Of a stretch of DNA of 44,335 nucleotides, positions 9,266 to 19,323 are shown piece by piece (within the stretch, counting starts at the first letter, position 1; each line of letters begins with the position of its first letter). The DNA is from Desulfobacterales bacterium (GTDB lineage Bacteria; Desulfobacterota; Desulfobacteria; Desulfobacterales; UBA5852), in NCBI GenBank assembly GCA_030066135.1, contig JASJCD010000002.1, forward strand, positions 1 to 44,335. The letters run 5' to 3'. The translations under genes were made by a program, and so were the position numbers. The notes beneath the pieces are model-generated. The model searched no databases, was not told where the DNA came from, and saw only the letters and a program-made list of their open reading frames with translations.

Positions 9266-9403
9266 TCGTCAGAAGTCAGAAGGCAGAAGTTAGTAGTCAG
9301 AAGACAGGAGTCAGGAGTTAGAAGTCAGTAGTCAGAAGCATCAGGGTATCTACCCTATCATTCTGTCTCCTGACTTCTATCCCTATTCTGTCTCCTGACT
9401 TCT
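9266..9403. repeat. Imperfect short-unit repeat (gtcagaa/gtcaggag) with an inverted copy on the right arm
   Basis: Left arm gtcgtcagaagtcagaaggcagaagttagtagtcagaagacaggagtcaggagttagaagtcagtagtcagaag; right arm ctgtctcctgacttctatccctattctgtctcctgacttct is its imperfect inverse complement; inner hairpin agggta-tc-taccct. Confidence 0.85.
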
Positions 9404-9410
9404 CTCTTTT

Positions 9411-10790
9411 TTATTTCCCGCTTTTGAGGCTTTCGGGTTTGGGGAATTCGGAAAACACCTCCTGGGAAGCCTGCATTTCCTCATCCAGCATGCAGACATC
9501 CGTCAGCTCCCCTTCGAAATACTTGTCATAGGCGGCCAGGTCCAGCAGGCCATGTCCGCTGAAGCTCACCGCGATGGTTTTTTCCTGGCCCTCCTCCTTG
9601 GCCTGTCGAGCCTCCTTCACCACCTGGGCCAGGGCGTTGGTGGTCTCGGGGGCGGGGATAAAACCCTCGCTGCGGGCCCACAAGACCCCGGCCTCGTAGG
9701 CCTCGGTCTGTCTGACCGAACGCGGTTCGATCAGCCCTTCGTGGACCAGTTGGCTGACCGTCGGGGCCATGCCGTGGTAGCGCAGGCCGCCGGCGTGGAT
9801 CGGCGGCGGCACGAAGGCGTGCCCCAGGCTGTGCATGGGCAGCAGCGGCGTATAACCGGCCGTATCCCCGTGATCGTAGACGAACGGGGCCTGGGTGAGG
9901 GTGGGGCAGGCGGCCGGTTCGACCGGGTAGATGGCAATGTCCTGGCCGTTGATCTTGTCGCGCACGTACGGAAACGCCAGCCCCGCGAAATTGCTGCCGC
10001 CGCCGGCGCAGCCGATGATCACATCCGGCGTCTCGCCGATCATGGCAAACTGTTTCTGGGCCTCCAGGCCGATGATGGTCTGGTGCAGCATGACGTGGTT
10101 CAGCACGCTGCCCAGGGAGTAGCGGGTTTTGCCGCTGGTATCGGATACGGCGGCCTCGATGGCTTCGCTGATGGCAATGCCGAGGCTGCCCGGGGTCTGC
10201 GGGTCTTTCTCAAGGGCATTGCGCCCGGCCTGGGTTTCCTCGCTCGGGCTGGGGACGCACTGGCCGCCCCAGGCCTGCATCATGGCCTTGCGGTAGGGTT
10301 TCTGGTCGAAACTGATGCGGACCATGTAGACCTTGCACTCCAGGCCGAACTGCGAACAGGCGAAGGACAGGGCGCTGCCCCACTGGCCGGCGCCGGTTTC
10401 GGTGGTCATGCGTTCGATCCCGAAAACCTTGTTGTAGTAGGCCTGGGGAACGGCCGTATTGGGCTTGTGGCTGCCGGGGGGGCTGCCGCCCTCGTATTTG
10501 TAGTAGATTTTGGCGGGGGTCCCCAGTGCCTTTTCCAATCCCCGGGCGCGCAACAGGGGGGCGGGGCGCCAGAGGCTCAGCACGTCCATTACCGGCTCAG
10601 GAATATCGATCCAGCGTTCGGGGCTCATTTCCTGCTCGATCAGATTCATGGGAAAGACCGGTGCCAGATCCTCAGGCCCGACGGGGGAGCCATCCGGCTT
10701 GAGCGGGGGGTTGAGCGGAATGTCCGCCAGAATGTTGTACCATTGCCGGGGCATCTCCCGGGTGGGCAGGTCGATCTTGCGATCATGCAT
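9411..10790 (-). CDS. TrpB2-type tryptophan synthase beta-like PLP-dependent enzyme
   Basis: [13 protein letters not shown]...[78 protein letters not shown]. Long N-terminus typical of the TrpB-related/TrpB2 clade. Confidence 0.9.
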   Translation of the reverse strand: MHDRKIDLPTREMPRQWYNILADIPLNPPLKPDGSPVGPEDLAPVFPMNLIEQEMSPERWIDIPEPVMDVLSLWRPAPLLRARGLEKALGTPAKIYYKYEGGSPPGSHKPNTAVPQAYYNKVFGIERMTTETGAGQWGSALSFACSQFGLECKVYMVRISFDQKPYRKAMMQAWGGQCVPSPSEETQAGRNALEKDPQTPGSLGIAISEAIEAAVSDTSGKTRYSLGSVLNHVMLHQTIIGLEAQKQFAMIGETPDVIIGCAGGGSNFAGLAFPYVRDKINGQDIAIYPVEPAACPTLTQAPFVYDHGDTAGYTPLLPMHSLGHAFVPPPIHAGGLRYHGMAPTVSQLVHEGLIEPRSVRQTEAYEAGVLWARSEGFIPAPETTNALAQVVKEARQAKEEGQEKTIAVSFSGHGLLDLAAYDKYFEGELTDVCMLDEEMQASQEVFSEFPKPESLKSGK

Positions 10791-10815
10791 GAACTTGTCT
10801 CCTTGCTTGGGTCTA

Positions 10816-10854
10816 AAACGTAACGTTTCTAAATGGTTGCCCTTTATTTGTCAA
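10816..10854 (-). promoter_or_regulatory. Predicted sigma-70 promoter (TTGACA - 17 bp - TAGAAA) with palindrome AAACGT-A-ACGTTT overlapping the -10
   Basis: Forward tgtcaa at 10849-10854, tttcta at 10826-10831, 13-bp palindrome 10816-10828. Confidence 0.55.
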
Positions 10855-10981
10855 GACATCGGCCGGGGCGGGCCTTAACCTTTTGAAACGTCATCGAATG
10901 TGTTACGTAAACATCATCTCCGGCCGCAATGGTCCACTGAGCCTTATCCGAAACTTTTTCGACCGCGCACGAAGGTAAGCC

Positions 10982-13900
10982 ATGAAACCGATTCGCTGCT
11001 TTTTGCGGGTGGCCGTGGTTTTAGCCCTGATGGCCATCGCCCCGTATATTCACGCGCAGGAACCCCTCCAAATTGTCTACAACACCGGGGTCGCCCCGCT
11101 GAAATTCGAAGACGCCGATGGACAGCCCCAGGGCCTGTTTCCCGATCTGTGGCGCGAATGGGCCCGCAAGTCCCGGCGTGAAATCGCCTTTATTCGGGTG
11201 GAAACCTTCGCGGAATCCCTCGAGATGGTGCGCCGCGGTGACGCGGACCTGCATGCCGGGTTGTTCAAGACACCCGAGCGGGAAGCCCACCTGGCTTATT
11301 CCCAGCCGATTCTGACGCTCGACTACCATATTTTCACCCATCCGAGCATCCAGCCTCTGGAGAATCTGGATCAAGCTGCAGGATTTCTTGTCGGCCTGGT
11401 TCGCGGCGGCTATACCGAAGATTTCGTGCGGGCCCGCATACCATCGCGCCTGCTTGTATTTTACAGCAGCAACGAGGCGATGTTCCGGGCCGCGCTGCGC
11501 GGCGAAATCAAGGTGTTCGTGAGCAGCAAGATCAGCCTGCTCTATTTTTTGAGTGAGCAGCGCCTGGCCAACATCTTCGGATACACCAAGGGCCGACCAC
11601 TTTACACCCAGACCTATTTCGCTGCCACAGCCAGGCCCAACAACGATTTGATCGCGGCCGTGAACGACGGGCTGCAGTCCATCCTTCCCGATGACCGTCG
11701 CCGAATGGAAGACAAGTGGATCCTCCGCAAGGCCAAGACCATTCCCATGGATTTCGCCGTGAATCTTTCGGTGGACGAGGCCGCCTACCTGGCCCGCACC
11801 GAGACGATCAAAGTCCACAACGAAACCGACTGGCCCCCGTTCAACTTCAACCAGAACGGTACCCCCCGGGGTTACTCGGTCGACTACATCGAGCTGCTGG
11901 CGGCCAAGACCGGGCTGGAGATCGAGTTCGTCAGCGGCCCCACCTGGGACGAATTCCTGAAGCGGATGAAAACGGGCGAGCTGGACGTCATGCTCAACAT
12001 TGCCATGACGCCCGAACGGAAAGGCTTTCTGACCTTTACACCGCCCTATCTCCAGATGATCCAGGCCCTCTACACCCGGGAGGACTTCCCCGCTGTGGAC
12101 GGGATCGAGGATCTCTTCGGACGGCGTCTGGCCGTGCCACGGGGCTATTTCCTGCAGGAGATGGTGGCCGAGCGTTATCCCCGGATCGAGGTGCTGGAAG
12201 TCGAGAATACCACCGAAGCCGTCCTGGCGGTATCCACCGGCAAGGCTGACGCCCTGTACGATCTGATGCCGGTGGTCAACCATATCAAGGACCAGCTGCA
12301 GGTCACCAATCTCAGGGTCGGCGGCGATCTGGGCATCGCCGCGGGCAAACCCATCCCCCTGCACATCGCCACCCGCAGCGACGATGTGCTCCTGGCCCGC
12401 ATTCTGGCCAAAGGCATGAATTTGATCACCGATGCCGAGCAGCGTGAACTGCATTGGCGCTGGATCGAGCCCCGCGCCAGTTCCCGAGAAACGGCCGATC
12501 TGACGACCGAGGAGCGGCGGTGGCTCGAAGACCATCCGCAAATCCGCCTGGGTGTCGATCCCACCTGGCCGCCTTTCGAGCAAAAGAACGCCGACGGTGA
12601 CTATGCCGGGATCACCGCGGACTATGTGCGCCTGCTGAACCAGCGGCTGGGCACCCGCATGCAGCCCATGATGGGGCTTTCATGGACCGAGGTGCTGGCA
12701 AAGGTCCAAAATGGCGAGTTGGATGTGGTGCCCTGCATTTCGCCGACACCCGAGCGGGCGCGATTCCTGCGCTTCACCAAACCCTACCTTGTTTTTCAGA
12801 TGGTGATCGCGACCCATAAGGACGCCCCTTTTATAAGCGGCCTGGCGGATTTGAACGCGGAGACGGTGGGTGTCGTCGAAGGCTATGTCAGCCACGCGTC
12901 GATTGCGCGCGACTACCCCCAGATCGAAATCCGCACCTTCGGCAATGTCGAAGAAGGCCTCCAGGCCGTCGCCAACGGACAGATAAAGGCCTTTGTGGAC
13001 AATCTGGCCTCGATTACCTTCATTATGAATCGCATGGATCTGGACAGCCTGAAAGTGGCCTCCACAACGGAATACACCTTCGATCTGGCCATGGGGGTGC
13101 GGCCCGACTGGCCCGAGCTTCTCACCATCCTCGAGAAGGGGCTGCAAACCATCGGCAAAAGCGAGCGGGCCCAGATCCACGACCGCTGGATCAACGTGAT
13201 CATCGAGCGCGCGGTGGACTGGCCTTTTGTGTGGCGGATCATTTCCATCGTCGCCGCCGCGGCAGGCGCCCTCGTGCTGATGGTTCTCTTGTGGAATCGC
13301 CGCCTGGCCCAGGAAGTCGAGGAACGACGCCAGGTTCAGCGCCAGCTGACCAAGGTCTCCCAGGCGGTCGAGCAGAGTCCGATTTCGGTTGTGATCACGG
13401 ACAACAATGGCCGCATCGAATACGTCAACCCGAAATTCGTCGAGTTCACGGGCTACACCATGGAAGAGGCGCGGGGACAGACGCCGCGCATTCTGAAAGC
13501 CAGCGATGTCTCCGCGTCGGTTTACGACGAAATCCGGCGAACGATCGACGGCGGCCGGATCTGGTCAGGCGAGTTGCGCAACCGCCACAAGAACGGTGAG
13601 TTGTTCTGGGAACGGGCGGCCATCGCCCCGATTTTCGACGACCACGGGAGTATCAGTCATTTCGTGGCCATGGAGGAGGACATCACCGAGCGCAAGGAGC
13701 AGGAGGAACGTTTCCGGGCCCTGCTCGAAGCGGCCCCGGATGCCATGGTGATCGTCGACCGCGGCGGTTCCATCGTGCTGGTCAATTCCCAGACCGAGCG
13801 TCTTTTCGGCTATCGGCGCGAAGATCTGCTGGGGCAGCCCATTGAAATCCTCGTGCCCGAGGAAAAACGTGCCGGGCACCCGGTGCTGCGCGACCAGTAC

Positions 13901-16900
13901 CTCGCCAGGGCCCAGGTGCGGGCCATCGGCGAAGCCCTCGATCTGATGGCCCAGGCCAAGGACGGCACCCTTATCCCCGTCGACATCAGCCTGAGCCCCA
14001 TCGACACCCGGGAAGGAACGCTGGTGGTGGCTTCCGTGCGCGACATCACCGAACGCAAGAAAGCCGAGGAAGCCATCCGGGCCCAGAGGGATTTCGTGGA
14101 AACGGTGGTCAACAGCATACCGGACGCGATCTCCATCCTCGATGTCGAAACCGGCGCCATCGTTGACGCCAACGAGGCCTTTCTGGCGGAGATGAACAAA
14201 CCCCGGGAAGAGGTCATCGGCAAGCCATGTTACGAGATGACCCATGGCCTGCAGGAAATCTGCGCGCCGCCGCACCACGAGTGCCCCATGCTCGAAACCA
14301 TGCACACCGGGCGCAAGTGCATGACCGAGCATATTCATACCGGCCCCCGGGGTGAGAAGCTGATCATGGAGGTTTCCACTTTTCCCATCCGGGCTGAAGA
14401 CGGGGCGGTGCGCCAGGTGGTGCATGTGGCCCGGGACATTACGGAGCGCAAGCAGGCCGATGAAAAAATCCGGGATTCCCAGCGGCAGCTCTCCCAGATC
14501 GTCAATTTTCTGCCCGATCCAACCTGGGTGGTGGATTGCGACGGCAAGGTGGTTTCCTGGAACCAGGCCATCGAAAAACTGACCGGTGTGCCTTCCGATC
14601 AGATGGTGGGCCGGAGCAACTTCGAGTACGCGCTGCCTTTCTACGATGAGCGGCGCCCCGTGCTGATCGACCTCGTGCGGGAATGGCAGGAGTCTTACCG
14701 GGAAAAATACCTGACGGTGAAAAAGGACGGTGAGAACCTCAAGGCCGAATCCTATCACCCGCACCTCGGGGACGGGGGGGTCTATCTAAACGCCACCGCC
14801 AGCCTGCTATACGATACGGCCGGCAACGTCACCGGGGCCATCGAGTCGCTGCGGGACATCACGGAGAGCAAGCACCTGCAGGAGGAACTGCTGCAGGCCA
14901 AGCAGGCGGCGGACGAGGCCAGCCAGGCCAAGAGCGATTTTCTGGCGAACATGAGCCACGAGATACGCACGCCCATGAACGCCGTGATCGGCATGGCGCA
15001 TCTGGCACTGAAGACGGAGCTCACCCCCAAGCAGCGCGACTACGTGAGCAAGATCCAGTCCTCGGCCAATTCGCTCCTGGGGATCATCAACGACATCCTG
15101 GACTTCTCCAAGATCGAGGCCGGCAAACTGGACATGGAGGCCGTCGACTTCAGCCTGGAGGACGTCCTGGAGAATCTGGGCAACCTCGTGACGGTGAAGG
15201 CGGCCGAGAAGAAGGATCTGGAAGTTCTTTTTTCCACGGGGGTGGATGTGCCGCGTTTCCTGGTGGGCGATCCGCTCCGGCTCGGTCAGGTGCTGCTCAA
15301 CCTGGTCAACAACGCCATCAAGTTTACCGAAACGGGTGAGATCGTGGTGTCCACGATCCTGGAATCACGCCAGCCGGATCATGTGATGCTGCGCTTTACG
15401 GTGAGCGACACGGGCATCGGGATCACCGAGGCGCAGCAGGCGCAGCTGTTTCAGTCCTTTTCCCAGGCGGACACCTCGACCACCCGCAAGTACGGGGGCA
15501 CCGGACTGGGCCTGGCCATCAGCCAGCGCCTGGTGAAGATGATGGGCGGCGATATCCGTGTGGAGAGCGAACCGGGCCGCGGCAGTCGCTTTGTCTTTAC
15601 GGCCCGCTTCGAATTGGGCGCGGAGAAGGCCAAGAAGCAGTTTGTGCCGCACGCTGATTTGCGGGGCATAAAGGTGCTGGTGGTGGATGACAACGCCACC
15701 AGTCGCAATATCTTCCGGGAGATGCTGGAGTCGTTTTCCTTCGAGGTGGCCCAGGCGGCCTCGGGGCAGGAGGGGCTGAGCGAGTTGGAGAACGCACCCG
15801 CGGATGCGCCCTACGAGCTGGTGATCATGGACTGGAAGATGCCACAGATGGACGGTATCGAAACGGCACAGCGGATCAAGACCCACCGGGCGCTGGCCAA
15901 GATTCCGGCGGTGGTCATGGCCACGGCCTACGGCCGCGAGGAGGTCATGCGCCAGGCGGAGAAAGCGGGGCTGGAGGGGTTTCTGATCAAACCGGTCAAC
16001 GCCTCGGTGCTCTTCGACACGATTATTCAGGCCTTGAACCCGGAGCACGACGATAGCGGTGAAGCCGACGCCGGCCCGGCCGAGGCTGGCCGGGACGTTG
16101 CCCATCTGTCCGGTTGTCGCGTGCTCCTGGTGGAAGACAATGAGATTAACCAACAGGTGGCCAAAGAGATCCTGGAAGGGGCCGGCATCGTGGTCAGTCT
16201 GGCCGACGACGGACGCGCCGGTGTCGAGGCAATCCAGCGTGGGGATTTCGATGCCGTACTGATGGATATTCAGATGCCGGTGATGGACGGCCATGAGGCC
16301 ACGCGCGTGATCCGTGCGAACCCTGAATTCAAGGATTTACCGATCATCGCCATGACCGCTCACGCCATGACCGGGGATGCGGACAAAAGCCTGGAAGCCG
16401 GGATGAATGGGCATGTGACCAAACCCATCGACCCGGATCAGCTGTTTGAAACCCTGCTGCAATGGGTGGCATCGAAAAAACCGTCAGGCGATCCGCCGGA
16501 GACGCCCGCTTCCGTGGTCCCGGAACCGGCTGCGGCGGATCATCTACCCGCCCACCTGCCGGGATTTGAACTCGACGCCGGCCTCAGGCGGCTGCAGGGC
16601 AACCGGTCCCTGTACCGCCGCTTGATCATTGATTTCGCCGCCAAATGCCAGGGGGCGAACGAAGAAATCCGGCAGGCCCTCGACGATGGCGATCTGGCGC
16701 ACTGCCACCAGCTGGTGCACGGCATCAAGGGGGCGGCCGGCAACCTGGCGGCCGCGCGTCTCCAGGCGGCGGCAACGGACATGGAGGCCCTGGTCAAGGA
16801 TGCGACCGTTATGCCGGCGGCCGAACGCCTCGATCCGGCGCTGAAGGGTCTGGCGGCGTGTCTGGATGAGATCGTTGCCGCCGCCGGGTTTCTGGGCGCG

Positions 16901-17152
16901 GTCCCTGAAACAGGTGATGACGCCCCGCCTGAAGATGTTATCTCCGTCGTACCGCAGGCGTTGCGCCGGGAAATCGCCGGGCGTATTCGCGCGGCCGCCG
17001 ACATTGGCGATGTGGGCGCGCTGAGCACCATTGCCGCCGATCTTGAAAGCCGTTCAACGGACTACCGGCCTTTGAGCCGGCGTCTGGCCTCCCTGGCCGA
17101 CGATTTCGATCTGGATGGGGTCGGGGGGTTGGCGGACGAATTAGATGAATAG
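10982..17152 (+). CDS. Hybrid sensor histidine kinase: signal peptide, 3x SBP_bac_3-like periplasmic domains, TM, 4x PAS, HisKA, HATPase_c, 2x REC, HPt
   Basis: Three solute-binding repeats ([73 protein letters not shown]); PAS repeats; His[38 protein letters not shown] and [11 protein letters not shown]; HPt [17 protein letters not shown]. Confidence 0.95.
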   Translation: MKPIRCFLRVAVVLALMAIAPYIHAQEPLQIVYNTGVAPLKFEDADGQPQGLFPDLWREWARKSRREIAFIRVETFAESLEMVRRGDADLHAGLFKTPEREAHLAYSQPILTLDYHIFTHPSIQPLENLDQAAGFLVGLVRGGYTEDFVRARIPSRLLVFYSSNEAMFRAALRGEIKVFVSSKISLLYFLSEQRLANIFGYTKGRPLYTQTYFAATARPNNDLIAAVNDGLQSILPDDRRRMEDKWILRKAKTIPMDFAVNLSVDEAAYLARTETIKVHNETDWPPFNFNQNGTPRGYSVDYIELLAAKTGLEIEFVSGPTWDEFLKRMKTGELDVMLNIAMTPERKGFLTFTPPYLQMIQALYTREDFPAVDGIEDLFGRRLAVPRGYFLQEMVAERYPRIEVLEVENTTEAVLAVSTGKADALYDLMPVVNHIKDQLQVTNLRVGGDLGIAAGKPIPLHIATRSDDVLLARILAKGMNLITDAEQRELHWRWIEPRASSRETADLTTEERRWLEDHPQIRLGVDPTWPPFEQKNADGDYAGITADYVRLLNQRLGTRMQPMMGLSWTEVLAKVQNGELDVVPCISPTPERARFLRFTKPYLVFQMVIATHKDAPFISGLADLNAETVGVVEGYVSHASIARDYPQIEIRTFGNVEEGLQAVANGQIKAFVDNLASITFIMNRMDLDSLKVASTTEYTFDLAMGVRPDWPELLTILEKGLQTIGKSERAQIHDRWINVIIERAVDWPFVWRIISIVAAAAGALVLMVLLWNRRLAQEVEERRQVQRQLTKVSQAVEQSPISVVITDNNGRIEYVNPKFVEFTGYTMEEARGQTPRILKASDVSASVYDEIRRTIDGGRIWSGELRNRHKNGELFWERAAIAPIFDDHGSISHFVAMEEDITERKEQEERFRALLEAAPDAMVIVDRGGSIVLVNSQTERLFGYRREDLLGQPIEILVPEEKRAGHPVLRDQYLARAQVRAIGEALDLMAQAKDGTLIPVDISLSPIDTREGTLVVASVRDITERKKAEEAIRAQRDFVETVVNSIPDAISILDVETGAIVDANEAFLAEMNKPREEVIGKPCYEMTHGLQEICAPPHHECPMLETMHTGRKCMTEHIHTGPRGEKLIMEVSTFPIRAEDGAVRQVVHVARDITERKQADEKIRDSQRQLSQIVNFLPDPTWVVDCDGKVVSWNQAIEKLTGVPSDQMVGRSNFEYALPFYDERRPVLIDLVREWQESYREKYLTVKKDGENLKAESYHPHLGDGGVYLNATASLLYDTAGNVTGAIESLRDITESKHLQEELLQAKQAADEASQAKSDFLANMSHEIRTPMNAVIGMAHLALKTELTPKQRDYVSKIQSSANSLLGIINDILDFSKIEAGKLDMEAVDFSLEDVLENLGNLVTVKAAEKKDLEVLFSTGVDVPRFLVGDPLRLGQVLLNLVNNAIKFTETGEIVVSTILESRQPDHVMLRFTVSDTGIGITEAQQAQLFQSFSQADTSTTRKYGGTGLGLAISQRLVKMMGGDIRVESEPGRGSRFVFTARFELGAEKAKKQFVPHADLRGIKVLVVDDNATSRNIFREMLESFSFEVAQAASGQEGLSELENAPADAPYELVIMDWKMPQMDGIETAQRIKTHRALAKIPAVVMATAYGREEVMRQAEKAGLEGFLIKPVNASVLFDTIIQALNPEHDDSGEADAGPAEAGRDVAHLSGCRVLLVEDNEINQQVAKEILEGAGIVVSLADDGRAGVEAIQRGDFDAVLMDIQMPVMDGHEATRVIRANPEFKDLPIIAMTAHAMTGDADKSLEAGMNGHVTKPIDPDQLFETLLQWVASKKPSGDPPETPASVVPEPAAADHLPAHLPGFELDAGLRRLQGNRSLYRRLIIDFAAKCQGANEEIRQALDDGDLAHCHQLVHGIKGAAGNLAAARLQAAATDMEALVKDATVMPAAERLDPALKGLAACLDEIVAAAGFLGAVPETGDDAPPEDVISVVPQALRREIAGRIRAAADIGDVGALSTIAADLESRSTDYRPLSRRLASLADDFDLDGVGGLADELDE

Positions 17153-17365
17153 CGCCCCGCTGGGGGTGTCTATCGGCCCAGGCGGCGTTATCGATCCCTG
17201 CAGGTTCTTGATCTAGCAGAGCTGCGCCTGTGGCCGCTTGCCCCCTTCCAAAGCAGTTCACCCGCCGACTGCTGGGGATCGCCATTAAAAAGGCTTCCGT
17301 ATCGTACGCTGCAATGACGAGGGGTGAAGCGTAACGCTGCTATCGGGCTATTTGCGAAACCCTCC

Positions 17366-18043
17366 TTAGAAAAAGGCTTCGGTGTAGACCCGCGCAGATG
17401 GAAAACAGCTGTCGATCATCGGCATGGCATCCTGAATCATCGCCATGCGTCCGGCCAGATAGAAGTCGCAGGTAATCGGGGCGAGGCGGGTTTGCAGATA
17501 GCGGGTGACATAGCCGTGGAAGGCGCCGGTCGGCATTTCGTCATCCGTACTGAGGCAGGGGACGTAATTTTTTACCGCGGCCTGGATTTCATCCCGGTAG
17601 TAGAGCTCGTCAACCCGGCGCACGCCGTGCAGCAGCATAAAGGGCCGAGCGCCCGCCCGCAGCATGGCCATAAATGGGGCGATGCCGGTGCCGGTGGCCA
17701 CCATGACGGCCGGTCGCTGGCCGGGGTGGAAGACAAAACGGCCATCGGGACCGTTGAAAGACAGCGGCGTGCCCACAGGGACCTGGTCGAGAAAGGGTGT
17801 CAGCCGGCCGCCGGGGATCCGGCGCACGAGAACGGCCAGTGCATTTTCCGTCGGGGAGGTCACGAGGGAATATTCCCGTTCGGTCCCCTCGGCCTGCAGC
17901 GCGATGTGCTGTCCCGGGTTGAAATCGAATCCCGTCGGCCGGCTCAGGCGAAGCTCGAACGTGTTCGCGGTCAGCCGCCGCCGCTCCTCGAGCCGCGCCG
18001 ACCAGGCTTTGACCGGCATCGTTTGATCGCTGGCCGCCATCAA
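17366..18043 (-). CDS. Ferredoxin-NADP+ reductase-like FAD/NAD(P)-binding oxidoreductase
   Basis: FNPGQHIALQAEGTEREYSLVTSP (FAD), ATGTGIAPFMAMLRAG (NAD(P)), CDFYLAGRMAMIQDA...VYTEAFF C-terminus. Confidence 0.88.
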   Translation of the reverse strand: MMAASDQTMPVKAWSARLEERRRLTANTFELRLSRPTGFDFNPGQHIALQAEGTEREYSLVTSPTENALAVLVRRIPGGRLTPFLDQVPVGTPLSFNGPDGRFVFHPGQRPAVMVATGTGIAPFMAMLRAGARPFMLLHGVRRVDELYYRDEIQAAVKNYVPCLSTDDEMPTGAFHGYVTRYLQTRLAPITCDFYLAGRMAMIQDAMPMIDSCFPSARVYTEAFF

Positions 18044-18609
18044 CCCTTCCAGGTTTTTTCGGTGGTGCCCGAGACGTGGTTGCAGTAGCGCGCCAGCACG
18101 AAGAGATAATCGGACAGGCGGTTGAGGTAAGACTGCAGACCGCTGTATTCCTGGTTTTCATCCTGCGCGGCGTTCTCGCGGCAGAGCCGCACGATATGGC
18201 GCTCGGCCCGCCGGCAGACGCAGCGCGCCACATGGCAGGCGCAGGCGGCCGGATGGCCGACCGGGAGGATGAAACGTTTTAGCCGGGGCAGTTCGTCGTC
18301 CAGCCGGTCGATGGCCTGCTCCAGCCAGGCAACCCGCTCGGCGGGCAGATCCTGAAAGGCTGCGGCACCCTGGCTGCCGGGTGTCGAGGCCAGACAGGCG
18401 CCGGCATGGAAGAGATCGGTCAGGATGGCTTCGAGTTGGGCCGCTTCGGGGTCACAGTCAGGGGGCAGGGCATTGGGAATCGATCCGATCAGGGCACTGA
18501 GTTCATCCACGTCGCCGTAAGCTTCCACGCGGATATCGGATTTTTCAATGCGCTCCCCGCTGAACAGGCTGGTTTTTCCACGATCTCCCGTACCCGTGTA
18601 AATTTTCAT
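18040..18609 (-). CDS. Cob(I)alamin/cob(I)yrinic acid a,c-diamide adenosyltransferase, PduO-type
   Basis: MKIYTGTGDRGKTSLFSGERIEKSDIRVEAYGDVDELSALIGSIPN; FILPVGHPAACACHVARCVCRRAER; YLNRLSDYLFVLARYCN. Overlaps the next gene by ATGA. Confidence 0.93.
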   Translation of the reverse strand: MKIYTGTGDRGKTSLFSGERIEKSDIRVEAYGDVDELSALIGSIPNALPPDCDPEAAQLEAILTDLFHAGACLASTPGSQGAAAFQDLPAERVAWLEQAIDRLDDELPRLKRFILPVGHPAACACHVARCVCRRAERHIVRLCRENAAQDENQEYSGLQSYLNRLSDYLFVLARYCNHVSGTTEKTWKG

Positions 18610-18675
18610 GGTGACACCTTTTCTCCGGTCCTGCCGAGGCAGGCACCAAATCCGTTGGATTTCGACCGCTGGCAT

Positions 18676-18993
18676 TCACATGCCATTCACCCTTACCCAG
18701 TACCATACGCTGCTGATCAGGAAATAGAGCGCCACTCCCTCCCAGCACAGGTAGAAGGCATAGTACCAGAGTTTGTGGGCCAGGCCAACCGGAACCAGCA
18801 GGCCGAATTCCACCACAAGCAGCGCCGCCAGGGAGAAATAGGTGTAAAAATAGCCGTGGCGCGTGACCAGCTCGGTCAAAAAGAAAAGACTGATGTTGAG
18901 GATGATCAGCAGTGTGGTGAAACGGGAAAGGTTCATCCAATACAGGTTCATGTGGTCTTCAAAGCGTCTGCTGATGTTAACCGGGCGTTTCAT
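18676..18993 (-). CDS. Small multi-TM membrane protein, unknown function
   Basis: MKRPVNISRRFEDHMNLYWMNLSRFTTLLIILNISLFFLTELVTRHGYFYTYFSLAALLVVEFGLLVPVGLAHKLWYYAFYLCWEGVALYFLISSVWYWVRVNGM; hydrophobic segments; same strand, 66 nt upstream of the adenosyltransferase. Confidence 0.65.
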   Translation of the reverse strand: MKRPVNISRRFEDHMNLYWMNLSRFTTLLIILNISLFFLTELVTRHGYFYTYFSLAALLVVEFGLLVPVGLAHKLWYYAFYLCWEGVALYFLISSVWYWVRVNGM

Positions 18994-19254
18994 GGCACCC
19001 CCATTGCTCGGGCGGCGCTCCATCTGACGTGCCGCCGGTATTAGCGTTCTAGTGTCAGTCGTGCCGATCCTGCAAACCTTTCATTATCCATTCCGTCATT
19101 CATTCGTGTCCGAGGGCATTGCGGATGGTGACAGGTGGGTACCGCTGCTGGCGAGCCGGTTCGGCCGTCCGGACCTGGACGTATCCGGCATGGCCGGCGG
19201 CCGCGCCACGGTGCGGTGCAAACCTGTCCGGCCGGGGGGAAAGGGGCTTAAAGG

Positions 19255-19288
19255 CCGGCGGCATCGCCGCTAGGGACGATGCCGCCGG
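19255..19288. terminator. Strong intergenic hairpin, possible terminator after the chemoreceptor gene
   Basis: ccggcggcatcg - ccgctaggga - cgatgccgccgg, 12-bp perfect stem; flanking U-tract weak. Confidence 0.4.
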
Positions 19289-19323
19289 AATATGGGGGGC
19301 TCAATTATGAGGGCGTTTTAGCC

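Noticed and set aside
9266-9403. Possible CRISPR array
   Set aside because: Units are short (7-10 bp), irregular and without unique spacers; it is an imperfect inverted repeat.
9552-10823. Long + strand ORF (423 aa) antisense to the TrpB2 gene
   Set aside because: Low-complexity G/A/R/H-rich shadow frame typical of high-GC coding DNA; the minus-strand frame has clear homology.
11021-12583. 520-aa minus-strand ORF inside the giant kinase gene
   Set aside because: Antisense shadow of a clearly coding frame; no recognisable domains.
13565-14764. 399-aa minus-strand ORF opposite the PAS region of the kinase
   Set aside because: Shadow ORF without domain signature.
19024-19254. Cobalamin riboswitch upstream of the adenosyltransferase operon
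   Set aside because: No recognisable B12-box sequence or riboswitch core by eye; a covariance search would be needed to be certain.
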